DNA of 64,000 nt, taken from assembly GCA_024399065.1 (NCBI GenBank), contig JAKSIB010000007.1, positions 1-64,000 on the forward strand. The letters run 5' to 3'. Under the pieces are notes generated by a model, which made no database searches, was not told the origin of the DNA, and saw only the letters and a program-made list of their open reading frames with translations. Position 1 is the stretch's first letter; each line of letters begins with the position of its first letter. The position numbers and the translations under genes are program-made. The DNA is from Fibrobacter sp. GTDB taxonomy: Bacteria; Fibrobacterota; Fibrobacteria; Fibrobacterales; Fibrobacteraceae. Shown here one piece after another: positions 23,852 to 32,575 of the stretch.

Positions 23852-25945
23852 ATGAAGAACTTTTACGTTACTACCCCGATTTACTATGTGAATGATGCGC
23901 CGCATATCGGTCATTCCTACACCACCGTTCTTGCAGACATTCTTACCCGCTTCCACAAGATTCTTGGCTACCAGACCTACTTTTTGACCGGTACCGACGA
24001 ACACGGCCAGAAGGTGCAGCGCGCAGCCGCCAAGCGCGGTGTGGATCCGCAGCAGCATGTGGACGAATACTACCATCACTTCGAAGACTTGTGGAAGAAG
24101 ATGGGCATCTGCAACGACTTCTTTATCCGCACCACCTATCCCGAACACAAGGCTTACGTTCAGGAATGCCTCCAGAAGCTTTGGGACAAGGGCGAAATCT
24201 ACTCCAAGGAATACGAAGGCTGGTATTCCGTTGGCGAAGAACGTTTCTTTGGCGAAGACGAACTGGACGAAAACAAGTGCGACCCCATTAGCCACCGCCC
24301 GGTGGAATGGCTGAAGGAAAAGAACTACTTCTTCAAGATGAGCAAGTACCAGCAGCAGCTCATCGACCACTTGAACAACAACCCGGACTGGATTGTTCCC
24401 GACTACCGTCGTAACGAAATCCTGGGCTTCCTGCGCCAGCCGCTTAACGACCTTTGCATCAGCCGCCCGAAGGCACGCCTCAGCTGGGGCATTCCCCTGC
24501 CTTTCGACGGCGACTACGTGACTTACGTGTGGTTCGACGCCTTGCTCAACTACGTGAGCGCCTCCACCGCCTTCCACAAGACTTTTGCCGATGGCACTCC
24601 CATTTGGCCCGCTACCTACCACCTGATCGGTAAGGACATCCTCACCACTCATAGCGTGTACTGGCCCACCATGCTCATGGCCCTGGACATTCCTCTGCCC
24701 AAGCACATTCTGGCTCACGGCTGGTGGCTCGTTAACGGCGGCGAAAAGATGAGTAAGTCTGCCGGTAACGTGGTCAAGCCCATGGACTACATGGAAAAGT
24801 ACGGCGACGACGCCTTCCGCTACTACCTCGCTCGCGAAATGGTGGTTGGCCAGGACGCAAACTTCACCCACGATTCCTTTGTCCGTCGCATTAACGCTGA
24901 CTTGGCAAACGACCTGGGTAACGTTCTGAACCGCGTTCATAAGCTGGTTCTCACCAACTTCGAAGGCAAGCTCCCCGCAGCCGTGGTCATGGATGACGCC
25001 GCCAACGACGTGATGAACCTCGCCAAGAAGGTCATCGAAGACATTAAGCAGGACCTGCCCCAGGCTCGCCTCTCCCAGTCCATCGAAAACATCATGAGCC
25101 TGGTCCGTAGCATCAACCGCTACTTCGAAATCAAGGCTCCCTGGAAGCTGGCCAAGGACCCGGCTCTCAAGAATGAACTGGCTACCGTTCTTTATGTGGC
25201 CGCAGAAGCCGTACGCCTCAGCCTTTGCATGCTGTGGCCGGTGATCCCCACCAAGGCTGAAGAAGGACTCAAGATGCTGGGCACCAAGTTCGAAAGTGCA
25301 GAAGATCTCGTCTGGGGTCTCATGAAGGGTGGCGAAGCTTTCGGCGAAGGTAAGCCCCTGTTCCCCCGCATCGACGAAGAAGTGAAGCCTCAGCAGCAGC
25401 AACAGCAGGCCAAGCCCAAGCAGAACAAGCCCCTGACCGCAGCTGACGTCCCTGCCGCTATGGACCTCCGCGCCGCAAAGATTGTTGAAGTGGCAGACCA
25501 CCCGGATGCAACTTCCCTCTACGTCCTCAAGGTGGACGCTGGCGAAGGCGAACTGCGCACTGTTTGCTCCGGCCTGAAAGCTAGCTACGAAGCTTCCGAA
25601 CTTCAGGATCGCATGATTCTTTTGTTCGCAAACCTGAAGCCCGCACCCCTTCGCGGTATCATGAGCGCAGGCATGCTCTTCGCAGGCGACCTGGAAGCCG
25701 AATCCCACAAGTGCCGCCTGGTGGCAGTACCGGAAGGTGCAAAGCCCGGTGACCGCGCTCTGTTCAAGGGTATCGAACCTTCTGAACCGCGCGAGCTGAA
25801 GCTGAAGGATTTCGACAAGATCGCTCTCTCCGTAAAGAACGGCGAAGTGTTCTGCACTGCAGGCGAAGGCGCAGCAGCCGTCGCTCTGGAAATCGGCGGC
25901 AAGGCCGTGACCTGCGACGTTCCGGAAGGCAACGGAGTTCATTAA
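23852..25945 (+). CDS. metG: Methionyl-tRNA synthetase
   Basis: Charges tRNA-Met in the cytoplasm. The 697-residue protein has the class I HIGH motif (PHIGHSYT, residues 17-24) and KMSKSAGNVV near residue 300, then the anticodon-binding helices, a Gln-rich linker (QQQQQQ) and a C-terminal Trbp111/EMAPII-type tRNA-binding domain (MDLRAAKIVEVADHPDA to the end). Length and order match the MetG form with a fused tRNA-binding domain. Codon use is strongly biased, as in other highly expressed genes here. A REP-like palindrome and a terminator follow. Confidence 0.97.
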   Translation: MKNFYVTTPIYYVNDAPHIGHSYTTVLADILTRFHKILGYQTYFLTGTDEHGQKVQRAAAKRGVDPQQHVDEYYHHFEDLWKKMGICNDFFIRTTYPEHKAYVQECLQKLWDKGEIYSKEYEGWYSVGEERFFGEDELDENKCDPISHRPVEWLKEKNYFFKMSKYQQQLIDHLNNNPDWIVPDYRRNEILGFLRQPLNDLCISRPKARLSWGIPLPFDGDYVTYVWFDALLNYVSASTAFHKTFADGTPIWPATYHLIGKDILTTHSVYWPTMLMALDIPLPKHILAHGWWLVNGGEKMSKSAGNVVKPMDYMEKYGDDAFRYYLAREMVVGQDANFTHDSFVRRINADLANDLGNVLNRVHKLVLTNFEGKLPAAVVMDDAANDVMNLAKKVIEDIKQDLPQARLSQSIENIMSLVRSINRYFEIKAPWKLAKDPALKNELATVLYVAAEAVRLSLCMLWPVIPTKAEEGLKMLGTKFESAEDLVWGLMKGGEAFGEGKPLFPRIDEEVKPQQQQQQAKPKQNKPLTAADVPAAMDLRAAKIVEVADHPDATSLYVLKVDAGEGELRTVCSGLKASYEASELQDRMILLFANLKPAPLRGIMSAGMLFAGDLEAESHKCRLVAVPEGAKPGDRALFKGIEPSEPRELKLKDFDKIALSVKNGEVFCTAGEGAAAVALEIGGKAVTCDVPEGNGVH

Positions 25946-25956
25946 CCCCTTATAAT

Positions 25957-25984
25957 GTCATCCCGGCGAAGGCCGGGATCTCCT
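25957..25984. repeat. REP-like palindrome after metG
   Basis: TGTCATCCCGGC, then GAAGG and CCGGGATCTCC. It shares its arms with the element at 21108-21137. Confidence 0.65.
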
Positions 25985-26013
25985 TTATAAAAGACCGTTC
26001 GTAACATCTAGAT

Positions 26014-26056
26014 AAAAAAAGCCCTCGACTTTTCGAAAGACGAGAGCTTTTTTTAT
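26014..26056. terminator. Terminator between metG and the next minus-strand gene
   Basis: AGCCCTCG pairs with CGAGAGCT across one mismatch (26020-26048), with an A-run before and a T-run after, so it can act in both directions. Confidence 0.75.
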
Positions 26057-26086
26057 TCCCAAAATAAAATCACGCCAAAGTCCAAT

Positions 26087-26419
26087 TTAGGCTGGCACAG
26101 CATTTGCGATTGCTTCAAGAAGCCCACAAAGAAAACTTCCTGTTCCATTGGAATACTTTCCTCTACTGATATTGAGAACATCATAAATATTTAAAATTAA
26201 CTGGATGAACATCAATGCGTAAGCAATATAGTACTGTCTAGGAGTACATAATCCATGCTGCGCCCCTTTTATCAAAGCAAATGGAAGACCTCCCATCAAG
26301 AAATGCAGCAGCCCCCAAAGTTTACTACAGATTAAAATATAAAAAAATCCAAAAAAACACGAAAAACGCCATTTTCTAAAAAAAGTCCTTTCCTGCAGGC
26401 AATAAGGGCTATACCCCAT
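26087..26419 (-). CDS. Small hydrophobic protein, uncertain
   Basis: An open frame of up to 110 residues with two likely membrane helices (FSCFFGFFYILICSKLWGLLHF; YYIAYALMFIQLILNIYDVL) and a Gly/Ser C-terminus. It ends just before the terminator at 26014-26056, which suits a real gene. The start is doubtful: the ATG at 26419 leaves only 21 bp to the divergent gene at 26441, and a later in-frame ATG (MGGLPFALIKG) would give 69 residues. The bases are more A/T-rich than the neighbours. No family is recognised. Confidence 0.4.
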   Translation of the reverse strand: MGYSPYCLQERTFFRKWRFSCFFGFFYILICSKLWGLLHFLMGGLPFALIKGAQHGLCTPRQYYIAYALMFIQLILNIYDVLNISRGKYSNGTGSFLCGLLEAIANAVPA

Positions 26420-26440
26420 AAAAAAAATTATTTTATAGGC

Positions 26441-27304
26441 ATGAGGTTCATTAAACAATCAAGTGTTTTGCTGATGATTCTAGCAGCATTCTGCTGGTCA
26501 GATGACCTCATCATGCCTCAGAACTTTTCCACCCATGCACTGGTGGCAAAACAGATTGCACCGGGGACATCCAGAATCATCGACTTTTCCACAGGCAGCG
26601 GCGGATGTGATTCCTGCAACGTTTCTGGAAAGACCGAATCCAATCATTACACTGATGACAAAATCAGCGGAATGTTGTTCCGCCTGGATGTAAGCCTCTT
26701 CACCTTAACCTGGCCCAAGACAGAAAACACCGAAGGCGGCTACAATTACAAGGGCAACACCTTCGGCGGCGGCATCTTTTTGAACGCCCACTACTCAATT
26801 TTGCTAGAAGCGGGCTTAACGCCCACCTTTGTCCAGTGGGTCGGCCCCTTCTACGTCGCAGCCTCATACGAATTATCACTGGGCAAGTACTTCGGCAAGC
26901 CCTATGATGCAATCACTTCTTTAAAACTTAGTACCGATTTTATGCTCACTGGCGCATTGAACGTCGGTGGCGGCGCCATGCTGTTCATGAACAACCACGG
27001 CATGGGTTTCGGTATGCACGGCGGTTTGCGCCAGATGCACTTCGTCAGATCTAATTACGAAATCTACACCGGAACGGACTACCGCACAGGAGAAAAGATC
27101 AACCCCAAGGAGCAAAAAGGATTCCACACCCAGGACTGGGCGATTTACTACGGATTTGATTTCACCGGCTATACAAACCTTCCGTTCCTCAAGGAAACCA
27201 ACAGCAAGGGACATGGCGGCTACACCGTATCCATTGAATCCGGAATCCAGCTAGAAGACAGGCCCTTCTACTTCTGGGCATTAACATGGAGCTTTTATAT
27301 ATGA
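26441..27304 (+). CDS. Unknown exported envelope protein, probably a small beta-barrel
   Basis: A 287-residue protein with an N-terminal signal (MRFIKQSSVLLMILAAFCWS) and then Gly- and aromatic-rich alternating strands ending ...RPFYFWALTWSFYI. The C-terminal aromatic pattern suggests an outer-membrane barrel. A GGCDSCN segment near residue 50 holds two Cys that could form a disulphide. Its stop overlaps the start of the following lipoprotein gene (ATGA), so both are co-translated. No family is recognised. Confidence 0.7.
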   Translation: MRFIKQSSVLLMILAAFCWSDDLIMPQNFSTHALVAKQIAPGTSRIIDFSTGSGGCDSCNVSGKTESNHYTDDKISGMLFRLDVSLFTLTWPKTENTEGGYNYKGNTFGGGIFLNAHYSILLEAGLTPTFVQWVGPFYVAASYELSLGKYFGKPYDAITSLKLSTDFMLTGALNVGGGAMLFMNNHGMGFGMHGGLRQMHFVRSNYEIYTGTDYRTGEKINPKEQKGFHTQDWAIYYGFDFTGYTNLPFLKETNSKGHGGYTVSIESGIQLEDRPFYFWALTWSFYI

Positions 27305-28680
27305 GAAAACTCCACGTTATTGCATTTTTGGTTGTTGCAATTCTGCTCTCGGGATGCAGTTCCATTATGCGTCCGCCTCCGGCAGCAGCCTACATGGACA
27401 GCTACAAAAGGGATGATGCCGTTAGAAGCGTTGGCTTCACGTACTACGCAGGCAATCTGGACAACGGATGGCACGACTCTCATAAATCTGAAGAATACCA
27501 CATTTCCCATTCGGAATGGTGGGGCGACGGAACTTTCGCAAACTACATTAGCGGAGGCTACTTCACCTTTGGATGGGGACTTCAGAGCTTGACGCCATTT
27601 CTGCAATCAGGCTTTGTATCACCGTACTTCGGCTTGACTTCCTGGAGCAACTTCTTCCCCATATACAATTTTTATCCCGATAGCGAAACGGAAGGCGGAT
27701 CCTCCTCACTGTTCCACTATTCCGGCGGGGCTATGGCCATCCAGCAGATTCCTTTAAACGACAATTGGAAGATTGGCATTACAGAACACGTGGCAAGAAA
27801 CGGTCGCGAAACCTACTATGTCGATGATGCTTCTTGCGAATTTTTCTGCATCGACTTTCCGAGGCCTCGACCCAAGTTCTATACGGAGATTGGCGGCGGC
27901 ATCTATTTTTCTCGAAAATTTGAAAATTCCAAAATGTCATTTGAATTCCGCTATGGCCGTGACGTCGATGAAAACAGGAACCGCTTTGCAGCCACCATCA
28001 GTGTCTGGGGATTCTCAAGTGCCATTGGCGTTGGCGGCAACGATCATATGCGCAAGATGGCAAATGAGAACAAAGAAAAACAAGAGAATACGAAATTTGC
28101 AGTGCCGCCTAAACCAGGCATTCAGTCGGACGCAGGCAAAAATCACATAGAGAGCGTATCCGACAGCAGTCTCGGCATCAAGAACATTGACTACAGGTGG
28201 TTCAGAATCAAGGATTCCACCAAGGTCACCGCATTCCTTTACAAGATTAAGGAAGCTGTAGATGACACTGTAAAGGCAGTACCGTCCAACGGAATCTGCT
28301 ACGACAAAACCACAGATGAAGTTCTCCTGAGGCAAAAAGAGGATTCTTCTGTCGTAAAGCTTCCTCTTGCAGACATTGATTACTGCGACGAAGCGAAAAT
28401 GAGGGGCTTCCTGGGAACCTCCTTGCTGGAAGGCGCCCTAATGTTCCTACCTGGTGGACTTTTAACAGGAAGTGCAACAGGGGGACTCATCGTCAGTGCC
28501 GTAACCGCCCTAGGTTTCTACACCGCCCTTAAGATTTTCAACCCTCAGGTGCCAAAGGTCAATGGCGACATTTGCGGCGAGACTCATTCCACGGAACTCG
28601 CCCGAGAATGGTTCAAGCAATATCCCTGTTCCGGTGAACCTGCTGTTGAAGGAAACGCGGAGGGCAAGAATGCTCCATAA
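27301..28680 (+). CDS. Unknown lipoprotein of a three-gene envelope operon
   Basis: A 459-residue protein starting MRKLHVIAFLVVAILLSGCSS, a clear lipobox. The middle part (residues 30-230) has Gly/aromatic strands; residues 290-370 look like a small soluble domain; and residues about 375-410 form a hydrophobic, Gly-rich hairpin (GGLLTGSATGGLIVSAVTALGF). The start at 27301 was chosen for the lipobox and the ATGA overlap with the upstream gene; a frame start at 27286 would precede the lipoprotein signal. Its end overlaps the next gene by 11 nt. Function is unknown. Confidence 0.75.
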   Translation: MRKLHVIAFLVVAILLSGCSSIMRPPPAAAYMDSYKRDDAVRSVGFTYYAGNLDNGWHDSHKSEEYHISHSEWWGDGTFANYISGGYFTFGWGLQSLTPFLQSGFVSPYFGLTSWSNFFPIYNFYPDSETEGGSSSLFHYSGGAMAIQQIPLNDNWKIGITEHVARNGRETYYVDDASCEFFCIDFPRPRPKFYTEIGGGIYFSRKFENSKMSFEFRYGRDVDENRNRFAATISVWGFSSAIGVGGNDHMRKMANENKEKQENTKFAVPPKPGIQSDAGKNHIESVSDSSLGIKNIDYRWFRIKDSTKVTAFLYKIKEAVDDTVKAVPSNGICYDKTTDEVLLRQKEDSSVVKLPLADIDYCDEAKMRGFLGTSLLEGALMFLPGGLLTGSATGGLIVSAVTALGFYTALKIFNPQVPKVNGDICGETHSTELAREWFKQYPCSGEPAVEGNAEGKNAP

Positions 28681-29587
28681 ACTTTTGCCGCATTTCTGCA
28701 TTTGCGTCTTTCTTTTTGTGAGCGCCTTCCTTTTATCAGCATGCCTAGATGAAGGGGTCTCCCCACGTCCCATCCGTGGCGACGCAAAGTATGACATTGA
28801 AGAAAGTTCCTCCAGCGTAAAATCAAGTTCCTCTTTGGCAAGCTCCAGTTCGCCATTGGATATGTCGATGAGTTCTTCGTTGGCAATTCCCCAGCCTTCA
28901 GAGCCGCGTTACATACTAGATTTCATTTCCGACGGATATAGATTCTACAACATAACCAATGTCCCCAATTTCAACTCCGGTATGACTACGGATACAACTA
29001 AATTCACACGCAGTCTCATCATGATCGAAAACGAGAACACGCCTTGTGGCCATTATGTAAAAGACTGCGTGGATACCCTAGGCGTTTGTTACGGCAACGA
29101 TGAGGAGAACTGTGTAAAATTCGGCAGACTCTACACCTGGACCGAAGCCATGGCACTCCCTGACTCCTGCGACTCCGTCTATTGTGATCCGTTGGTCAAT
29201 GCCAGCAAAGCCCAAGGAATTTGTCCGCATGGATTTCACATCATGGAAACCTGGGAATGGGGGCCTTTAAAAATGATGAATACACGTATAGGAGATTCTG
29301 GTTTTGGAGCCAACCTGAAATCAGCAACAATGTGGAATGGAGACGATAATCTTGGCTTCAACGCTCTTCCTGGAGGCTACGCCGACGAAAAAGGAGAATT
29401 TTTCGGACTTGGTGAAGAAACCTACTTCTGGCTTTCCAAAAATATTGATACAGGTTACGGAACCGACGACGAAACCCAAATGCACGTCGTTCAGCTCACC
29501 ACGGAATCAAACGACTTGATACGCCATCGTGGTTTCACCTTGCCTAAAAAAGCACGCGCCTACGTCCGCTGCGTAAAGAACCTATAA
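28670..29587 (+). CDS. FISUMP-domain lipoprotein with a serine linker
   Basis: A 305-residue lipoprotein (signal ending LLSACLD), then a poly-serine linker (SSSSVKSSSSLASSSS, about residues 45-65) and a FISUMP domain (CYGNDEENCVKFGRLYTW, CPHGFHIMETWEW, AYVRCVKNL at the end). Ser-rich linkers are a trademark of Fibrobacter exported proteins. GGAGGG sits just before the ATG at 28670, and the gene overlaps the previous lipoprotein gene by 11 nt, so it is the third gene of one operon. The domain's role is unknown. Confidence 0.87.
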   Translation: MLHKLLPHFCICVFLFVSAFLLSACLDEGVSPRPIRGDAKYDIEESSSSVKSSSSLASSSSPLDMSMSSSLAIPQPSEPRYILDFISDGYRFYNITNVPNFNSGMTTDTTKFTRSLIMIENENTPCGHYVKDCVDTLGVCYGNDEENCVKFGRLYTWTEAMALPDSCDSVYCDPLVNASKAQGICPHGFHIMETWEWGPLKMMNTRIGDSGFGANLKSATMWNGDDNLGFNALPGGYADEKGEFFGLGEETYFWLSKNIDTGYGTDDETQMHVVQLTTESNDLIRHRGFTLPKKARAYVRCVKNL

Positions 29588-29597
29588 GATTTTTATC

Positions 29598-29978
29598 ATG
29601 AACCTTACACAAGTCCATCACATCGCCATCATCAGCAGCAATTACGAAAAAACCAAGCATTTTTACGTGGACCTTCTGGGATTTAAAATCATCCGCGAGA
29701 ATTACCGCGCAGAACGTGGGGATTACAAGATCGACTTGCAGCTGGACGGCATGGAGCTGGAGCTGTTCATCATTCCAGGAAGGCCGCCCCGCCCCAGCTA
29801 CCCCGAGGCAAACGGCCTTCGTCACCTAGCGTTCCGCGTAGAATCTGTGGATGCAACTGTCGCAGAGCTGAACGCCTTAGGAATCGCAACGGAACCTGTC
29901 CGCGTTGACGATTATACCGGCAAGAAGATGACCTTTTTCAGCGATCCCGACGGATTACCGCTGGAAATACACGAATAA
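29598..29978 (+). CDS. VOC-family (glyoxalase-fold) protein
   Basis: A 126-residue protein of the vicinal-oxygen-chelate fold. The metal-ligand positions are visible: VHHIAI (His7 or His8) at the start, LELF in the middle, LRHLAFRV, and LPLEIHE at the end. The closest memory match is the YaeR / SMU1112c group of small glyoxalase-like proteins, whose substrate is unknown. The gene starts 10 nt after the FISUMP lipoprotein gene and may be carried on the same transcript. The function as a lactoylglutathione lyase is not established. Confidence 0.85.
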   Translation: MNLTQVHHIAIISSNYEKTKHFYVDLLGFKIIRENYRAERGDYKIDLQLDGMELELFIIPGRPPRPSYPEANGLRHLAFRVESVDATVAELNALGIATEPVRVDDYTGKKMTFFSDPDGLPLEIHE

Positions 29979-30105
29979 AAGCACTTTTATTACAACTTAC
30001 AATATAAAACACCCGCAAAACAATTCAATTTTTCCCATTTTTTCCAAATCAAAATTCTTTTTAACAAAGTAAATACTACATTACGAGTATGAAATGGAGA
30101 ACTTT

Positions 30106-31134
30106 ATGTCTGTCAACAACATAAAAGATATCCGGAGACTCGCCTACATCGAGAATACAATCATCGCGGCCCTTGTCGTTGTGATGATGGGTATTTATTA
30201 TGCCATCGGGGCAATGTTCCTGGTCTACTACTCCATTTTTGTTGCAATCGTCTACCTCGTACACTACTTTTTTATCCGAAGGTTCAAGTTCATTCCGGTC
30301 ACATGGTCCACCTACACCATGCTGACCTTGTACATGTCCATTTGCACGGTGTACCTCGGATTCGACTACGGGTTCTTCCTGTACTCCATGTCCACCATCC
30401 CGCTGATTTACTACATCAAGTACTTGACCACTAAGTTTGGCGGAAAAGACCCCAAGCCAAACTTCTGGGCAATTTTCATCACTCTTTGCTGCGTTCTTTC
30501 TTCTCTGTATTCCATTAAGTATGGACCGGTTTATCCGACCGAGCAGGCTCCGGCCATGCTTTTCCTTGGTCTGAACCTGGCCAGCGTATGCTTCTTCTTG
30601 ATAACCTTCTCTCAACTAACTATCAAGATTATCCTGGGAAACGAAGAGAAGCTCAAGAGACAAGCGGACTACGACGCACTTACCGGACTGGCAAACCGTT
30701 ACCACATGATGACTTGCCTTGAAAAAATCGTGGAAGAAAGCAAGGAATCCAGCCAGCTCTGGGTCGCCATGATAGATGTGGATGACTTCAAGCAGATCAA
30801 CGACAAGTATGGCCACGCCACCGGAGACCGGGTCCTTGGGCGTCTCAGTTCCATCATGAAAAAGCTTTGCGCCAACTGTACCATAAGCCGTTGGGGTGGC
30901 GAAGAATTCCTTATCTGCGGAAAGGCCGACATCGTTTCTCCCCGCATTTTGGAAGATTTGGTCAAGCAGGTCGGCGAAGCAACCGTCTCCGCCCAGAACG
31001 AAAAAGTCCATTTCACCATTTCCGCTGGCGTTGCAACATACGTTCCTGGCCAGGATATCGACGCCTGGATTATCAACGCCGACAAGATGCTTTACAAGGT
31101 AAAGAACAGCGGCAAGAACAACGTGGCGTTCTAA
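30106..31134 (+). CDS. Membrane diguanylate cyclase
   Basis: A 342-residue protein with about six membrane helices (residues 15-180) and a C-terminal GGDEF domain starting DALTGLANR, with the intact active site RWGGEEF and the metal-binding DVDDFKQIND segment. It should make c-di-GMP from GTP. There is no RxxD inhibitory site at the usual position. I chose the ATG at 30106 because GGAGAA stands 6 nt before it; the ATG at 30094 is part of that ribosome site. It is one of three c-di-GMP proteins encoded in the window. Confidence 0.9.
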   Translation: MSVNNIKDIRRLAYIENTIIAALVVVMMGIYYAIGAMFLVYYSIFVAIVYLVHYFFIRRFKFIPVTWSTYTMLTLYMSICTVYLGFDYGFFLYSMSTIPLIYYIKYLTTKFGGKDPKPNFWAIFITLCCVLSSLYSIKYGPVYPTEQAPAMLFLGLNLASVCFFLITFSQLTIKIILGNEEKLKRQADYDALTGLANRYHMMTCLEKIVEESKESSQLWVAMIDVDDFKQINDKYGHATGDRVLGRLSSIMKKLCANCTISRWGGEEFLICGKADIVSPRILEDLVKQVGEATVSAQNEKVHFTISAGVATYVPGQDIDAWIINADKMLYKVKNSGKNNVAF

Positions 31135-31140
31135 AAATTC

Positions 31141-31148
31141 TATCTTTG
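31141..31148 (+). promoter_or_regulatory. TAnnTTTG promoter element of yhhQ
   Basis: TATCTTTG ends 5 nt before the ATG at 31154. Confidence 0.5.
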
Positions 31149-31153
31149 CGTCC

Positions 31154-31864
31154 ATGACACAAGTTACGGACAACCTTGACAAAACCGCAGCAAAATCTGC
31201 CGATAACGAATTCGATATCGGTGAAAAGCGCGACCCTTTCTCTCCCCTCGTCGTAATCGCCGGCCTTATGGTGGCCTGCTACCTCACGTCCAACGTGATG
31301 GCGGTAAAATTATTGTCAGTCTGCGGTATCACCATCTTTGATGCAGGTACCATCACATTCCCCCTGGCCTACATGCTGGGCGATGTGCTCACAGAAATCT
31401 GGGGTTTCAAAACCGCCCGCAAGATCATTTGGCTCACCTTCTTCTGCCAAGTTTTCATGGCGGTTTTCACTTTCGTAGGAACAACCCTTCCCTACCCGGA
31501 CTTTACCGAGGAAACCGCCAGCGCCTACGCTACCATTTTCAGCTTTGTCCCCCGCATTACCGTAGCCTCCCTGGTGGCATTCCTGCTGGGTGAATTGACC
31601 AACTCCTGGACCATGGTGAAAATCCGCGAAAAAACCGGCCGCAAGCTGCTCTGGGTCCGCACCATCGGTTCCTCCGTCTTTGGTTACATCGTCGACACCT
31701 CCATTTTCGTTCTGATTGCCTTTGCAGGAACCGTCCCCGTCAAGGACCTGACCACCATGATTGTGGTGCAGTTCCCTGGCAAGCTTGTCATTGAAGCCAT
31801 TTGCGCCACCCCCATCGCCTACGCTTTGATCAACCATCTGCGTAAAAAGTTCGAGGCTCGCTAA
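31154..31864 (+). CDS. yhhQ: Queuosine precursor transporter
   Basis: A 236-residue inner-membrane protein of the VUT (YhhQ) family with about six helices. Family segments are YLTSNVMAVKL, FPLAYMLGDVLTEIWGF and FPGKLVIEAICATPIAYAL. The family imports preQ0/preQ1 for making queuosine in tRNA. The N-terminus is longer than in E. coli by a charged stretch of about 30 residues. The 5-nt leader leaves no room for a preQ1 riboswitch. It overlaps the Nudix gene by one base. Confidence 0.9.
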   Translation: MTQVTDNLDKTAAKSADNEFDIGEKRDPFSPLVVIAGLMVACYLTSNVMAVKLLSVCGITIFDAGTITFPLAYMLGDVLTEIWGFKTARKIIWLTFFCQVFMAVFTFVGTTLPYPDFTEETASAYATIFSFVPRITVASLVAFLLGELTNSWTMVKIREKTGRKLLWVRTIGSSVFGYIVDTSIFVLIAFAGTVPVKDLTTMIVVQFPGKLVIEAICATPIAYALINHLRKKFEAR

Positions 31865-32349
31865 TGATCAACACTACCCTCTGCTACATCGAACAAGACG
31901 ACAAGTACCTTCTCCTCCACCGCGTCAAGAAAAAGAATGACATCAATAAGGACAAGTGGATCGGTATCGGCGGCAAGTTCGAGGAATGGGAATCTCCCGA
32001 GGATTGCATCAAGCGCGAAGCCCTGGAAGAAACGGGACTCACCCTCATCAAGCCCAAGTACCGCGGCATCGTCACCTTCATTAGCGATGGCATGGACCAG
32101 ACGGAGTTCATGCACCTGTTCACCGCCACGGAATGGACCGGCGAAATCAAGGAATGTGACGAAGGAAATCTTGAATGGGTCCCGAAGGCCGACGTTGCAA
32201 AACTCCCCCACTGGGACGGCGACCTGATTTTCTTGGCCTTGCTGGAACGTGGCGAACCCTTCTTTAGCCTGAAGCTCACCTACAAGGGCAGCACTCTTAC
32301 CGAGGCTCTCCTGAACGAAGAGCCGGTCCATTGGCAGGACTTTGTCTAG
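31864..32349 (+). CDS. Nudix hydrolase (MutT-like)
   Basis: A 161-residue protein with a full Nudix box, GX5EX7REXXEEXG: GGKFEEWESPEDCIKREALEETG (residues 36-58). It is of the 8-oxo-dGTP diphosphatase / ADP-ribose type by general sequence, and its precise substrate cannot be read from the sequence. The stop of yhhQ and its start share one base (TAATG), so it depends on the same transcript. A strong terminator follows at 32411. Confidence 0.88.
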   Translation: MINTTLCYIEQDDKYLLLHRVKKKNDINKDKWIGIGGKFEEWESPEDCIKREALEETGLTLIKPKYRGIVTFISDGMDQTEFMHLFTATEWTGEIKECDEGNLEWVPKADVAKLPHWDGDLIFLALLERGEPFFSLKLTYKGSTLTEALLNEEPVHWQDFV

Positions 32350-32410
32350 CTTTTCAAAAAAGTGGGCCTAAAAGTTCCATTTCACCCCTAAATTGATTTT
32401 TTATAAAAAA

Positions 32411-32453
32411 AAGACGACTTTTTCATCAAGAAAAAGTCGCTTTTTCGTTTTTG
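32411..32453 (+). terminator. Rho-independent terminator of the yhhQ-Nudix operon
   Basis: CGACTTTTTC (32415-32424) pairs perfectly with GAAAAAGTCG (32430-32439), followed by CTTTTTCGTTTTT. Confidence 0.88.
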
Positions 32454-32460
32454 CAAAACG

Positions 32461-32557
32461 TATCTTATAAGTACTCCAAACCAACCTCCTGCTTGGTCCT
32501 CATCGAAACCAAGCAAAACCCCAAGGCTTGTCAGGCTCCAAACTGGCAAGCTTTTTT
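32461..32557 (+). ncRNA. Candidate small RNA with two hairpins
   Basis: Between two convergent genes, after the operon terminator, lie a hairpin TGCTTGGT/ACCAAGCA (32490-32515) and a second hairpin GCTTGTCAG/CTGGCAAGC (32526-32551) ending in six T. The 3' arm of the first (CAAGC) could instead pair with the 5' arm of the second (GCTTG). The loop region before the first hairpin holds CCTCCTG, complementary to a Shine-Dalgarno site. No coding frame explains these. A promoter is not clear, though TATCTTATAA is at 32461. Confidence 0.35.
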
Positions 32558-32575
32558 ATTTTGAGATACTAAAAG

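Noticed and set aside
23801-25942. A 713-residue minus-strand frame opposite metG
   Set aside because: The strong codon bias of metG leaves the opposite strand open; no domain is visible.
30961-31153. preQ1 riboswitch before the queuosine-precursor transporter
   Set aside because: The promoter element lies only 5 nt before the start, so no leader exists to hold one.
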